Assembly (NCBI GenBank): GCA_003488965.1
Contig: DNJW01000262.1
Span: 1 to 9,412 of the forward strand
Source: Lachnospiraceae bacterium
Lineage (GTDB): Bacteria > Bacillota > Clostridia > Lachnospirales > Lachnospiraceae
Length of the DNA stretch: 9,412 nt
Direction of reading: 5' to 3'
In this document: positions 1 to 6,208 of the stretch, piece after piece
Layout of the letters: each line of letters begins with the position of its first letter
Numbering within the stretch: position 1 is the stretch's first letter
Program-made: the position numbers and the translations under genes
Notes under the pieces: model-generated
The model's database searches: none
What the model was told of the DNA's origin: nothing
What the model saw: the letters and a program-made list of their open reading frames with translations, nothing else

Positions 1-1
1 C

Positions 2-109
2 GAGTTTAACAGCGCCATTTTGCAAGATTTCTGCAAAATGTGTGCATTCAGCGTTGAAAACGTTGCTGTTACTGGCCACGGAGTGAACAGTAACAATATA
101 GGAGGATAA
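2..109 (+). other. Open frame entering from the left edge (possible 3' end of a gene, or a coding-like repeat)
   Basis: One frame is open from base 2 to a TAA at 107-109, giving 35 residues beginning EFNSAILQDF and ending NSNNIGG. No start codon with a ribosome-binding site is visible, so if it is coding it is the C-terminal tail of a gene lying mostly outside the window. The stretch is also full of inverted repeats (see 16-95), which argues that it may instead be a dispersed structured repeat that merely lacks stops in this frame. I do not recognise a domain in it. Confidence 0.25.
16..95. repeat. Cluster of three nested or adjacent inverted repeats
   Basis: Three hairpin-forming elements sit within 80 bases. 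CATTTTGCA at 16-24 pairs perfectly with TGCAAAATG at 32-40 across a 7-base loop. CGTT at 52-55 pairs with AACG at 59-62. TGTTACTG at 67-74 pairs perfectly with CAGTAACA at 88-95 across 13 bases. In addition TAACAGC at 7-13 is complementary to GCTGTTA at 65-71, so the first two hairpins could sit inside a larger fold that competes with the third. No T-tract follows on the + strand, so it does not look like a simple terminator. The density of structure suggests a small intergenic repeat element or a structured RNA. Which one cannot be settled from a single copy. Confidence 0.5.
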
Positions 110-156
110 AGTGGTAGGGAGAGAAAAAAGCAGGGCGGATATATTATGACATGAAT

Positions 157-186
157 TTGATATATTTGAAATCAATATAGTATAAA
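157..186 (+). promoter_or_regulatory. Candidate sigma-A promoter for the GH16 gene
   Basis: TTGATA at 157-162 (one mismatch to the -35 consensus) is followed after 18 bases by TATAAA at 181-186 (one mismatch to the -10). Transcription would start near 193, about 50 bases before the start codon. The region is AT-rich and also holds overlapping inverted repeats (TTGAT 157-161 with ATCAA 171-175; TATATT 161-166 with AATATA 174-179) that could be an operator. In such AT-rich DNA they could also be chance, so this is a moderate-confidence call. Confidence 0.45.
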
Positions 187-227
187 AAACAGAAAAGAAA
201 ATAGTACAATTTAAATAATAACATAAA

Positions 228-233
228 AGGAGG
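228..233 (+). promoter_or_regulatory. Ribosome-binding site that sets the GH16 start
   Basis: AGGAGG at 228-233 leaves only one base before the ATG at 235 but ten bases before the ATG at 244. The second ATG is therefore the likely start. It also gives a cleaner signal peptide beginning MKHFKKG. Confidence 0.75.
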
Positions 234-243
234 AATGGTACGT

Positions 244-3200
244 ATGAAGCATTTCAAAAAAGGCATGGCAGTTACACTGGCATTGTCTATGGTACTGGGA
301 ACATCAGGGGTACCTGCAAGTGCGGCACAGAAGGGAGCTGCAGCAAAGGTACAGGGAGTTTCTATTCAAAAACCGGATACTGCAACATTAGTTTTAAAGA
401 AGAATGCAAAGTTTCAGTTAAAAACTAAAGTTACGGTAAAAGGCAAAATCAGCAAAAAAGTAACTTATAAAAGCTCTAACAGTAAGGTGGTAACGGTAAA
501 TAAGAAAGGTAAACTTACTGCAAAGAAGAAGGGTACGGCAAAGATTACTGTGGCGAGCCAGGCAAACCGTTCCAAAAAGGCTGTTCTTACCGTAAAGGTA
601 GGAACTCCTGTTAAAGCAGTTAAGTTAAATGCTGCAAAGCTGTCAGGAGAGGTTGGAAAATCAGGGAATTTAAAGGCAGCAGTATCTCCGAAAAATGCGA
701 CAGTGGCAAAGGTTGCTTTTACAAGCAGTAACGCAAAAGTAGCTGAGGTTTCCTCAAAAGGGGAGGTAAGTTTCCTGAAAAAAGGTACAGCAAATATAAC
801 CGCAAAGGCGCAGGATGGAAGTGGCAAAAAGGCGGTATGCAAAGTGACAGTAACAGAACCAAAAGCGCCGGCAGAGTCAGCAAGTCCGGTAGAACCAACA
901 GAAACACCGGGCAGCATTGATTACTCTCAGTATAACTTAAAATGGCAGGACGAGTTTGATGGGGATTCCTTAAACAGGGATGACTGGAATGTAGAACTGC
1001 ATGAGCCTGGCTGGGTAAATGCTGAACTGCAGGAATATGTAGATTCTAATGAAAACATCTACCTGAAAGATGGAAAACTGGAAATTAAACCAATTCAGAC
1101 AAAGAATGCAGATGGAACATATTCTTATACATCAGGCCGTATTACAACACAGAATAAGCATGATTATACCTATGGTCTTTTTGAAGCAAGAGTAAAAGTT
1201 CCGACAGGAAAGGGATATCTTCCGGCATTCTGGATGATGCCTACAGATGAAAACATCTATGGGCAGTGGCCAAGATGTGGCGAGATTGATATTATGGAGG
1301 TTATGGGAGATGACACAAAAAAAGCCCATAATACAATTCACTATGGCAATCCGCACAGCCAGAATCAGGGGACTTATACATTAGAAGAAGGAAGCTTTGC
1401 AGAGGAATATCATACATTTGCCGTAGAGTGGCTTCCGGGAGAGCTTATCTGGTATATTGACGGAAAAGAAACCTTCCGGACAAATGACTGGCATTCTACG
1501 ACGGAAGGACAGGGGACAGTTACCTATCCGGCTCCATTTGACCAGCCTTTCCACATTATTTTGAACCTTGCAGTTGGCGGAAGCTGGGTAGGATATCCGG
1601 ATGATGCAACCTTCGAGAGCCAGAATTATTCCGTTGACTATGTAAAGGTATGGCAGAAGGACAGCTATGATGACAGCGATGTGAAAAAGCCGGTGAAAGA
1701 TGTTGTTTTAAGAGATCCGGATGCAAATGGAAATTATGTTGTCAATGGTGATTTTGCTGTTGCAGAGGATCTGACAGATGAAGAGAATTGGCAGTTCCTT
1801 ACGCAGAGTGAAGGGGAAGCAACGGCTGAAATCAAGGAAAAGGCAATTAATATTAACACGACAAAGGAAGGAACCGTAGATTACAGCATTCAGTTAGTAC
1901 AGCCAAACCTTCCAATGCAAAAAGGTGCAACATATAAAGTGTCTTATGATGCTTACGCAGATGAAGCAAGGAAGATGATGTCAAAAGTTTCCGCACCGGA
2001 TAATGGCTGGGCTGTATATGGCGGCGGAGAGACCATAGACCTGACAACGGAAAAGCAGACCTATACCTATGAATTCCGTATGACAAGTGATGATGATGCA
2101 AATGGCCGCCTTGAGTTCAATATGGGCGCCTATGGTTCTACTGCAGGAATCCATATCAGCAATGTAAAAGTAGAAAAGACTGCGTATGAGCCGATTGTGG
2201 AAGGTGACAATAAGACAATCCTAGCAGATGGCAACTTTGTATACAACGGTGGTTTCCAGGAGGGAGAGAAACATTTAGGATTCTGGGATATTACAAAGAA
2301 TGATGGCGCAGAAGTATCAGTAACAAACAAATCAGCCAGTGACAGAAGGTTGGAGGTGGTAGCTCCTGCCGGAACTTCCAAGGACAGCCCGGTTGTTATA
2401 TCGCAGAAGAAGCTGGCATTGACAGACGGTAATTATGCGGTCAGCTTTGATATAGAAGCAGAATCAGGCAAGACGGTTAATGTAAGTGTAGCGGGTGTAG
2501 AAAAGAGCGTAGAATTATCCGGTGGAAAGCAGGCATACAGCGATAAGATTACATTGAAGGATGCAAAAACAACGGATATAGTATTTACTTTTACTGCACC
2601 AGGCACCTATTATCTGGACAATGTCCGTATTGTAGAGGATACCCTGATTAAGAACGGAAGCTTTAATGCAGGATTTGCAGGATTCGAGCCTTACGCTGAT
2701 GGTTCGGCATCTGCAACATGGGTAGTGGACAGCCTGACGGAAGACAATGCAGCAGACTATACCATCAATGACACAGGTGATGCAGACTGGAAGATTCAGT
2801 TAAAGCAGAACAATGTCGAGCTGGAAAAGGGACAGTGGTACAGATTTACCTTACAGGCAAAGTCATCCATGGACAGGAAGTTCATGTATGCAATCCAGAG
2901 GGATGGAAGCAAGCATAATGATGATTGGACACCTTATATTCAGAAGACGGCAGATCTTACTGGTGAGTGGCAGACATTTACAGAAGAGTTCCAGATGACG
3001 GAAGATACAGACCTTGAGTCTGTGCTGAGCATTTCTATGGGGGCTGTCGGCGGGGTTCAGATTAAAGATCAGCACCGCATATGCATTGACAATATCAATC
3101 TGGAAAAGATTGACGCACCGGCAACTACACCAGAACCAGATGTGCCAACATCTACACCAGAACCAGATGTGCCAACATCTACACCAGAACCGGGCGTGCC

Positions 3201-3672
3201 GGAAAATCCTGCAGGTGAGAACCTGCTGAAGAATGGGGACTTTTCTTCTGGTAAAGATTCTTGGATAGAAGCTGTTACGGCTCCTGGCGCTGCCAGCATT
3301 TCTTATGAAGATAAAAAAGCAATTTTTGATATTACGGATGTTGGTACAGAAGAATGGAATGTACAGTTTAAGCAGGAAGGTATTACTTTGGAAAAGGGCA
3401 GTACCTATACTGTGAAGTTTAAGGCAACATCTACAGCTGACAGAACAATCAAACTGGCAATGATGAGTACTGATGATAAATATACATGGTACGGCGGAGA
3501 GGACATTGCACTGGAAGCAGGAAAAGAAAAAGAAGTAACTGTTACATTTACAATGGATAAGGATACGGATACTTCAGCAGCATTGTTCCTTTCCATGGGA
3601 TTGATTGAAGGAAAAGATACACCAGCATCTAAGATTACTTTGTCTGATGTTTCTTTGGTAAAAGCACAATAG
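244..3672 (+). CDS. Secreted multidomain GH16 endo-beta-1,3-glucanase (laminarinase type) with Ig-like and CBM4/9-like modules
   Basis: A 1142-residue exported enzyme predicted to cut beta-1,3 or mixed beta-1,3/1,4-glucans outside the cell. Residues 1-27 are a signal peptide (MKHFKKG, hydrophobic core, then PASA before AQ). Residues about 36-118 and 119-203 are two Big_2-like Ig domains, each with an SSN-x-K-V core and a KKGTA-x-IT strand. After a Pro/Glu/Thr linker the GH16 domain spans about 230-475. It carries the family signature GEIDIMEVMG, with E347 as nucleophile, D349, and E352 as acid/base, so the active site looks intact. Four jelly-roll modules resembling CBM4/9 follow (about 490-646, 660-799, 800-957, 993-1142). 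Modules 1, 3 and 4 share NGDF/NGSF openings and 'LxKGxxY' strands; module 2 is more diverged. A TPEPDVPTS repeat linker precedes the last module. There is no LPxTG, SLH or other anchor, so it is probably released or held through its modules. The start at 244 is chosen by ribosome-binding-site spacing. Family and catalytic residues are seen; the exact substrate is inferred. Confidence 0.93.
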   Translation: MKHFKKGMAVTLALSMVLGTSGVPASAAQKGAAAKVQGVSIQKPDTATLVLKKNAKFQLKTKVTVKGKISKKVTYKSSNSKVVTVNKKGKLTAKKKGTAKITVASQANRSKKAVLTVKVGTPVKAVKLNAAKLSGEVGKSGNLKAAVSPKNATVAKVAFTSSNAKVAEVSSKGEVSFLKKGTANITAKAQDGSGKKAVCKVTVTEPKAPAESASPVEPTETPGSIDYSQYNLKWQDEFDGDSLNRDDWNVELHEPGWVNAELQEYVDSNENIYLKDGKLEIKPIQTKNADGTYSYTSGRITTQNKHDYTYGLFEARVKVPTGKGYLPAFWMMPTDENIYGQWPRCGEIDIMEVMGDDTKKAHNTIHYGNPHSQNQGTYTLEEGSFAEEYHTFAVEWLPGELIWYIDGKETFRTNDWHSTTEGQGTVTYPAPFDQPFHIILNLAVGGSWVGYPDDATFESQNYSVDYVKVWQKDSYDDSDVKKPVKDVVLRDPDANGNYVVNGDFAVAEDLTDEENWQFLTQSEGEATAEIKEKAININTTKEGTVDYSIQLVQPNLPMQKGATYKVSYDAYADEARKMMSKVSAPDNGWAVYGGGETIDLTTEKQTYTYEFRMTSDDDANGRLEFNMGAYGSTAGIHISNVKVEKTAYEPIVEGDNKTILADGNFVYNGGFQEGEKHLGFWDITKNDGAEVSVTNKSASDRRLEVVAPAGTSKDSPVVISQKKLALTDGNYAVSFDIEAESGKTVNVSVAGVEKSVELSGGKQAYSDKITLKDAKTTDIVFTFTAPGTYYLDNVRIVEDTLIKNGSFNAGFAGFEPYADGSASATWVVDSLTEDNAADYTINDTGDADWKIQLKQNNVELEKGQWYRFTLQAKSSMDRKFMYAIQRDGSKHNDDWTPYIQKTADLTGEWQTFTEEFQMTEDTDLESVLSISMGAVGGVQIKDQHRICIDNINLEKIDAPATTPEPDVPTSTPEPDVPTSTPEPGVPENPAGENLLKNGDFSSGKDSWIEAVTAPGAASISYEDKKAIFDITDVGTEEWNVQFKQEGITLEKGSTYTVKFKATSTADRTIKLAMMSTDDKYTWYGGEDIALEAGKEKEVTVTFTMDKDTDTSAALFLSMGLIEGKDTPASKITLSDVSLVKAQ
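3127..3201 (+). repeat. 27-bp in-frame tandem repeat encoding the TPEPDVPTS linker
   Basis: Two identical 27-base units at 3127-3153 and 3154-3180 encode TPEPDVPTS twice. A third, partial and diverged copy at 3181-3201 encodes TPEPGVP. The repeat forms the flexible acidic linker before the last carbohydrate-binding-like module. Perfect identity between the two full units implies recent duplication, or a site that can change copy number by slippage without breaking the frame. Confidence 0.85.
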
Positions 3673-3699
3673 ATATAATAATTGTTTGATAAACTTGCA

Positions 3700-3736
3700 G
3701 GCTGCTTTCTCCTGAAAAGGGGAGGGCAGCCTTTTT
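3700..3736 (+). terminator. Intrinsic terminator of the GH16 gene
   Basis: GGCTGC at 3700-3705 pairs with GCAGCC at 3726-3731. Two T-G wobbles continue the stem, followed by TCTCCT 3708-3713 with AGGGGA 3718-3723 (one G-T pair), closed by a GAAA tetraloop at 3714-3717. TTTTT at 3732-3736 follows directly. It lies 27 bases after the stop codon. This separates the GH16 transcript from the GH3 gene, which probably has its own promoter or depends on read-through. Confidence 0.9.
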
Positions 3737-3762
3737 GTTACTTTTCGCATCTATGCTAAATT

Positions 3763-3799
3763 CGAGAAACATTTCTGCTATCAGGAATGTACCTTCTCG
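3763..3799. promoter_or_regulatory. Long imperfect hairpin in the GH3 leader
   Basis: CGAGAA at 3763-3768 pairs with TTCTCG at 3794-3799, and ACATTTCTG at 3769-3777 pairs with CAGGAATGT at 3782-3790 (one T-G wobble). The loop is four bases (CTAT), with a 3-base bulge ACC at 3791-3793. No T-run follows, so it is not a standard terminator. It may be an operator or a structured 5' leader element of the GH3 gene, about 100 bases before its start. Confidence 0.5.
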
Positions 3800-3840
3800 C
3801 TGAGCTTAATGAAAAACAAAACCTTAACTCATCACCGGAG

Positions 3841-3855
3841 ATACTGAATCAGTAT
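3841..3855. promoter_or_regulatory. Perfect 15-bp palindrome upstream of the GH3 gene (candidate operator)
   Basis: ATACTGA and TCAGTAT flank a single central A, forming a perfect palindrome 40 bases before the GH3 start codon. A TTGACA at 3855-3860 overlaps its right edge, but no acceptable -10 lies at the right distance, so I do not call a promoter here. A repressor site or a short leader hairpin are both possible. Confidence 0.4.
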
Positions 3856-3895
3856 TGACAGTGGCGTAGAAGTTAATTAAGGAAGGAAAATCACT

Positions 3896-5974
3896 ATGAA
3901 AAAATATCTTGACAGCTCCCTCAGCGCAGAGGAAAGAGCAATTGCACTCATTGATGAAATGACAGTGGATGAGCAGGCTTCTCAGCTCAGATACGATGCT
4001 CCTGCCGTAAAAAGGCTGGGCATTCCTGCATACAACTGGTGGAACGAGGGTCTTCACGGCCTGGCACGTTCGGGCATAGCCACAATGTTTCCGCAGGCGA
4101 TCGGTCTGGCGGCAATGTTTGATACAGAACTGACGCAGAAGGTTGCGGAGATAACCGCTGAGGAAGCCCGTGCAAAATATAATGCATATACAAAATACGG
4201 CGACAGAGATATATACAAGGGGCTGACCTTCTGGGCGCCCAATATCAATATTTTCCGTGATCCCCGCTGGGGCAGAGGACATGAGACCTACGGTGAAGAT
4301 CCGTATTTGACTGCCGAAAACGGTAAAGCCTTTGTAAAAGGCTTGCAGGGTGAAGGAAAAACAATGAAAGCTGCCGCTTGCGCTAAGCATTATGCTGTAC
4401 ACAGCGGTCCCGAAGCAGTGCGTCACGAGTTTAATGCTGAAGTTTCCCAAAAGGATATGGAAGAAACATATCTTCCTGCTTTTGAAGCACTCGTCAAAGA
4501 AGCTCACGTTGAGGGCGTAATGGGCGCATATAATTGTGTAAACGGCGAGGCTGCCTGCGCAAGCAGTTTTCTTATGTCAAAGCTTGATGAGTGGGGCTTT
4601 GAGGGATACTTTGTGTCCGATTGCTGGGCAATACGCGATTTCCATGAGCATCATGGCCTTACAGCGAATCCGGTTGAATCTGCGGCTCTTGCCATAAAAT
4701 CGGGATGCGATGTAAACTGCGGCTGCACTTATGCGTATCTCCTTGCTGCACTTGACAGGGGGCTTATCACTGAGGAGCATATACGAAACGCCTGTATACA
4801 CCTTATGAGAACAAGGATAAGGCTTGGTATGTTTGATGATACAACAGAATACGATGATATACCTTATACCGTTGTAGCGTGCAAGGAGCACAAGGCGGTT
4901 TCGCTGAAATGTGCCCAAAAGTCCATGGTTTTGCTGAAAAATAACGGTATACTTCCGCTTGATGAAAGCCGGCTGCAGACAATTGCGGTCATCGGGCCAA
5001 ACAGCGACAGCCAAATTGCACTGGAGGGCAACTATAACGGTACTGCGGATAAGTATGTAACATTTCTTGATGGTATTAGAGAGCGCTTTGGGGGCAGAGT
5101 CATTTATGCCGAGGGGTGTCACCTTTATAAAGACAGGGTTTCTGCTCTGGCGCAATCGGGTGACAGATATGCCGAGGCACTCGCCGCTGCGGACTGTGCC
5201 GACCTTGTTGTACTTTGCGTTGGGCTCGACTCCACCATTGAGGGCGAAGAGGGCGATACAGGCAACGAGTTTTCTTCGGGAGATAAAAATGATATACGTC
5301 TGCCCGAATGTCAGCGTATCCTGGCAGACAAGATCATGCAGACGGGCAAGCAGGTTGTCGTTGTGTGCGCCGCAGGAAGTTCGGTGAATACTGAATGTGA
5401 GCCGGATGCGCTTATCCATACATGGTATCCCGGATCGGAAGGTGGCACGGCACTTGCTCAGATACTTTTCGGCGACGTTTCACCTTCGGGCAAGCTGCCC
5501 ATTACATTTTACGAGCGTTCCGATATGCTTCCCGGCTTCACCGATTATTCCATGAAAAACCGTACTTACCGTTATGCGGAAAATAATGTGCTGTATCCCT
5601 TCGGATATGGTCTTACTTACGGAAAAATTGTTTGCACATCGGTTGGATATAAGGACGGCAAGGCTGTTGTGACCGCTGAGAACACTGGCGGCAAGACGGT
5701 GGATGACGTGATTCAGCTTTATATCAAGGACTATTGTGAAAATGCTGTGCCTAATGTGAGTCTGTGCGGTTTCAAGAGGGTAAATCTTGCTGCAGGCGAG
5801 AAAATGATTGTAGAGATACCTGTATCGGAAAGAGCATTTACCGCTGTTGATGAAAACGGCGGGCGCAGCCGCTTCGGCAGCAGGTTTACATTATACGCAG
5901 GCACTCATCAGCCGGATGAAATTAGTGAAAAATTGTGCGGCGCCAAGTGTGTCAGTACAGAAATAAATTTATGA
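3896..5974 (+). CDS. Glycoside hydrolase family 3 (beta-glucosidase / beta-xylosidase type), probably cytoplasmic
   Basis: A 692-residue exo-acting glycosidase that removes terminal beta-linked sugars from short oligosaccharides. No signal peptide or membrane segment is present, so it should act inside the cell. The N-terminal GH3 barrel (about 15-330) holds the family segments YNWWNEGLHG, FPQAIGLAA, DPRWGRGHETYGEDP and K164-H165-Y166. The catalytic Asp is D242 in VSDCW. The C-terminal alpha/beta domain begins near VLLKNNG (345-351) and carries the EGEEGD cluster (E449, E451, E452), which should supply the acid/base. It ends at YPFGYGLTY (567-575). A fibronectin-III-like domain fills the remainder (about 590-690). 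There is no PA14 insert. AAGGAAGG at 3879-3886 lies 9 bases before the ATG. Beta-glucosidase and beta-xylosidase share this subgroup; the upstream laminarinase favours beta-glucosidase on laminari-oligosaccharides, but that is inference. Leucine codon use differs strongly from the neighbouring genes. Confidence 0.92.
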   Translation: MKKYLDSSLSAEERAIALIDEMTVDEQASQLRYDAPAVKRLGIPAYNWWNEGLHGLARSGIATMFPQAIGLAAMFDTELTQKVAEITAEEARAKYNAYTKYGDRDIYKGLTFWAPNINIFRDPRWGRGHETYGEDPYLTAENGKAFVKGLQGEGKTMKAAACAKHYAVHSGPEAVRHEFNAEVSQKDMEETYLPAFEALVKEAHVEGVMGAYNCVNGEAACASSFLMSKLDEWGFEGYFVSDCWAIRDFHEHHGLTANPVESAALAIKSGCDVNCGCTYAYLLAALDRGLITEEHIRNACIHLMRTRIRLGMFDDTTEYDDIPYTVVACKEHKAVSLKCAQKSMVLLKNNGILPLDESRLQTIAVIGPNSDSQIALEGNYNGTADKYVTFLDGIRERFGGRVIYAEGCHLYKDRVSALAQSGDRYAEALAAADCADLVVLCVGLDSTIEGEEGDTGNEFSSGDKNDIRLPECQRILADKIMQTGKQVVVVCAAGSSVNTECEPDALIHTWYPGSEGGTALAQILFGDVSPSGKLPITFYERSDMLPGFTDYSMKNRTYRYAENNVLYPFGYGLTYGKIVCTSVGYKDGKAVVTAENTGGKTVDDVIQLYIKDYCENAVPNVSLCGFKRVNLAAGEKMIVEIPVSERAFTAVDENGGRSRFGSRFTLYAGTHQPDEISEKLCGAKCVSTEINL

Positions 5975-6027
5975 CATTTAGAACACCAATTGTCGCTTTT
6001 TGCTTTTATACAGAGAAAATATAACAT

Positions 6028-6058
6028 AAAGGACATATGCTCCCTGCATATGTCCTTT
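6028..6058. terminator. Intrinsic terminator after the GH3 gene (near-symmetrical)
   Basis: AAAGGACATATGC at 6028-6040 pairs perfectly with GCATATGTCCTTT at 6046-6058 across a 5-base loop TCCCT. The run TTTT at 6056-6059 begins within the right arm. Because the arms start with AAA and end with TTT, the structure could terminate from both directions, although the T-tracts are short. It lies 53 bases after the GH3 stop codon and insulates that gene from the ABC operon. Confidence 0.8.
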
Positions 6059-6066
6059 TAAATTTC

Positions 6067-6095
6067 TTGACAAGTGTATATAAACTGTATATAAT
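6067..6095 (+). promoter_or_regulatory. Consensus sigma-A promoter of the ABC operon
   Basis: TTGACA at 6067-6072, a 17-base spacer, then TATAAT at 6090-6095: both boxes match the consensus exactly. Transcription should start near 6102, leaving a leader of about 105 bases before the first gene. A promoter this strong in front of a transporter operon normally needs a repressor, and it is overlaid by the inverted repeat at 6071-6120. Confidence 0.9.
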
Positions 6096-6120
6096 AACAT
6101 ATACAGTTTATATACACTTG
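6071..6120. promoter_or_regulatory. Perfect 22-bp inverted repeat overlapping the promoter: probable operator of the GntR regulator
   Basis: The arm at 6071-6092 is exactly complementary to 6099-6120 around a 6-base centre AATAAC; one further A-T pair (6070/6121) extends it. Each arm contains a 12-base near-palindrome, GTGTATATAAAC at 6074-6085 and its reverse complement at 6106-6117. Their centres are 32 bases apart, about three helical turns. The first lies between the -35 and -10, the second just past the expected transcription start. The left arm would not be transcribed from this promoter, so the repeat more likely works as DNA than as an RNA hairpin. GntR-family proteins are known to bind GT(N)nAC-type palindromes, and a YtrA-like GntR gene lies in the operon. 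Confidence 0.8.
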
Positions 6121-6180
6121 TTTTCGCAAGGGTTAAACGTAGATGCAGGCGTGTCCGCCCGGCTCGTTGCTTTGCGAAAA
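6121..6180 (+). promoter_or_regulatory. Structured 5' leader of the ABC operon
   Basis: TTTTCGCAA at 6121-6129 is perfectly complementary to TTGCGAAAA at 6172-6180, enclosing a small hairpin GGCG 6148-6151 / CGCC 6156-6159 with a 4-base loop. The two stems would fold the leader just upstream of the ribosome-binding site at 6195-6200. No T-tract follows the outer stem, so attenuation by an intrinsic terminator is unlikely. A role in mRNA stability or translation is possible but unproven. Confidence 0.4.
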
Positions 6181-6194
6181 TCAGCTCTGGATGC

Positions 6195-6200
6195 AGGAGG
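6195..6200 (+). promoter_or_regulatory. Ribosome-binding site that sets the start of ABC ATPase 1
   Basis: AGGAGG at 6195-6200 is 8 bases from the ATG at 6209 but only 2 bases from the ATG at 6203. In-frame ATGs further upstream (from 6143) have no such site and would add residues unlike an ABC domain. The start at 6209 is therefore preferred. Confidence 0.75.
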
Positions 6201-6208
6201 GGATGTTG

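Noticed and set aside
54..68. Catabolite-response (cre)-like sequence TTGAAAACGTTGC
   Set aside because: The left half fits the CcpA site but the right half fails at the conserved last positions, and it lies inside the structured repeat far upstream of the promoter.
3855..3860. Perfect TTGACA -35 box before GH3
   Set aside because: No -10-like hexamer sits 16-18 bases downstream, and a start there would fall on or past the ribosome-binding site.
3824..4507. Long minus-strand open frame (227 codons) opposite the GH3 gene
   Set aside because: It lies over the GH3 coding sequence, has no recognisable domain, and the + frame encodes intact GH3 motifs. It is a shadow of that gene.
4577..5419. 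Minus-strand open frame of 280 codons inside GH3
   Set aside because: Composition shadow of the GH3 frame: no ribosome-binding site, no domain, and full overlap with conserved GH3 residues.
3700..6058. GH3 gene as a mobile cassette bounded by the two terminator hairpins
   Set aside because: The hairpins are unrelated in sequence, I found no flanking direct repeats or recombinase, and each works as an ordinary terminator.
6143..6208. N-terminal extension of ABC ATPase 1 from ATG 6143
   Set aside because: It has no ribosome-binding site, lies within the folded leader, and its residues do not resemble an ABC domain; the start at 6209 is well placed.
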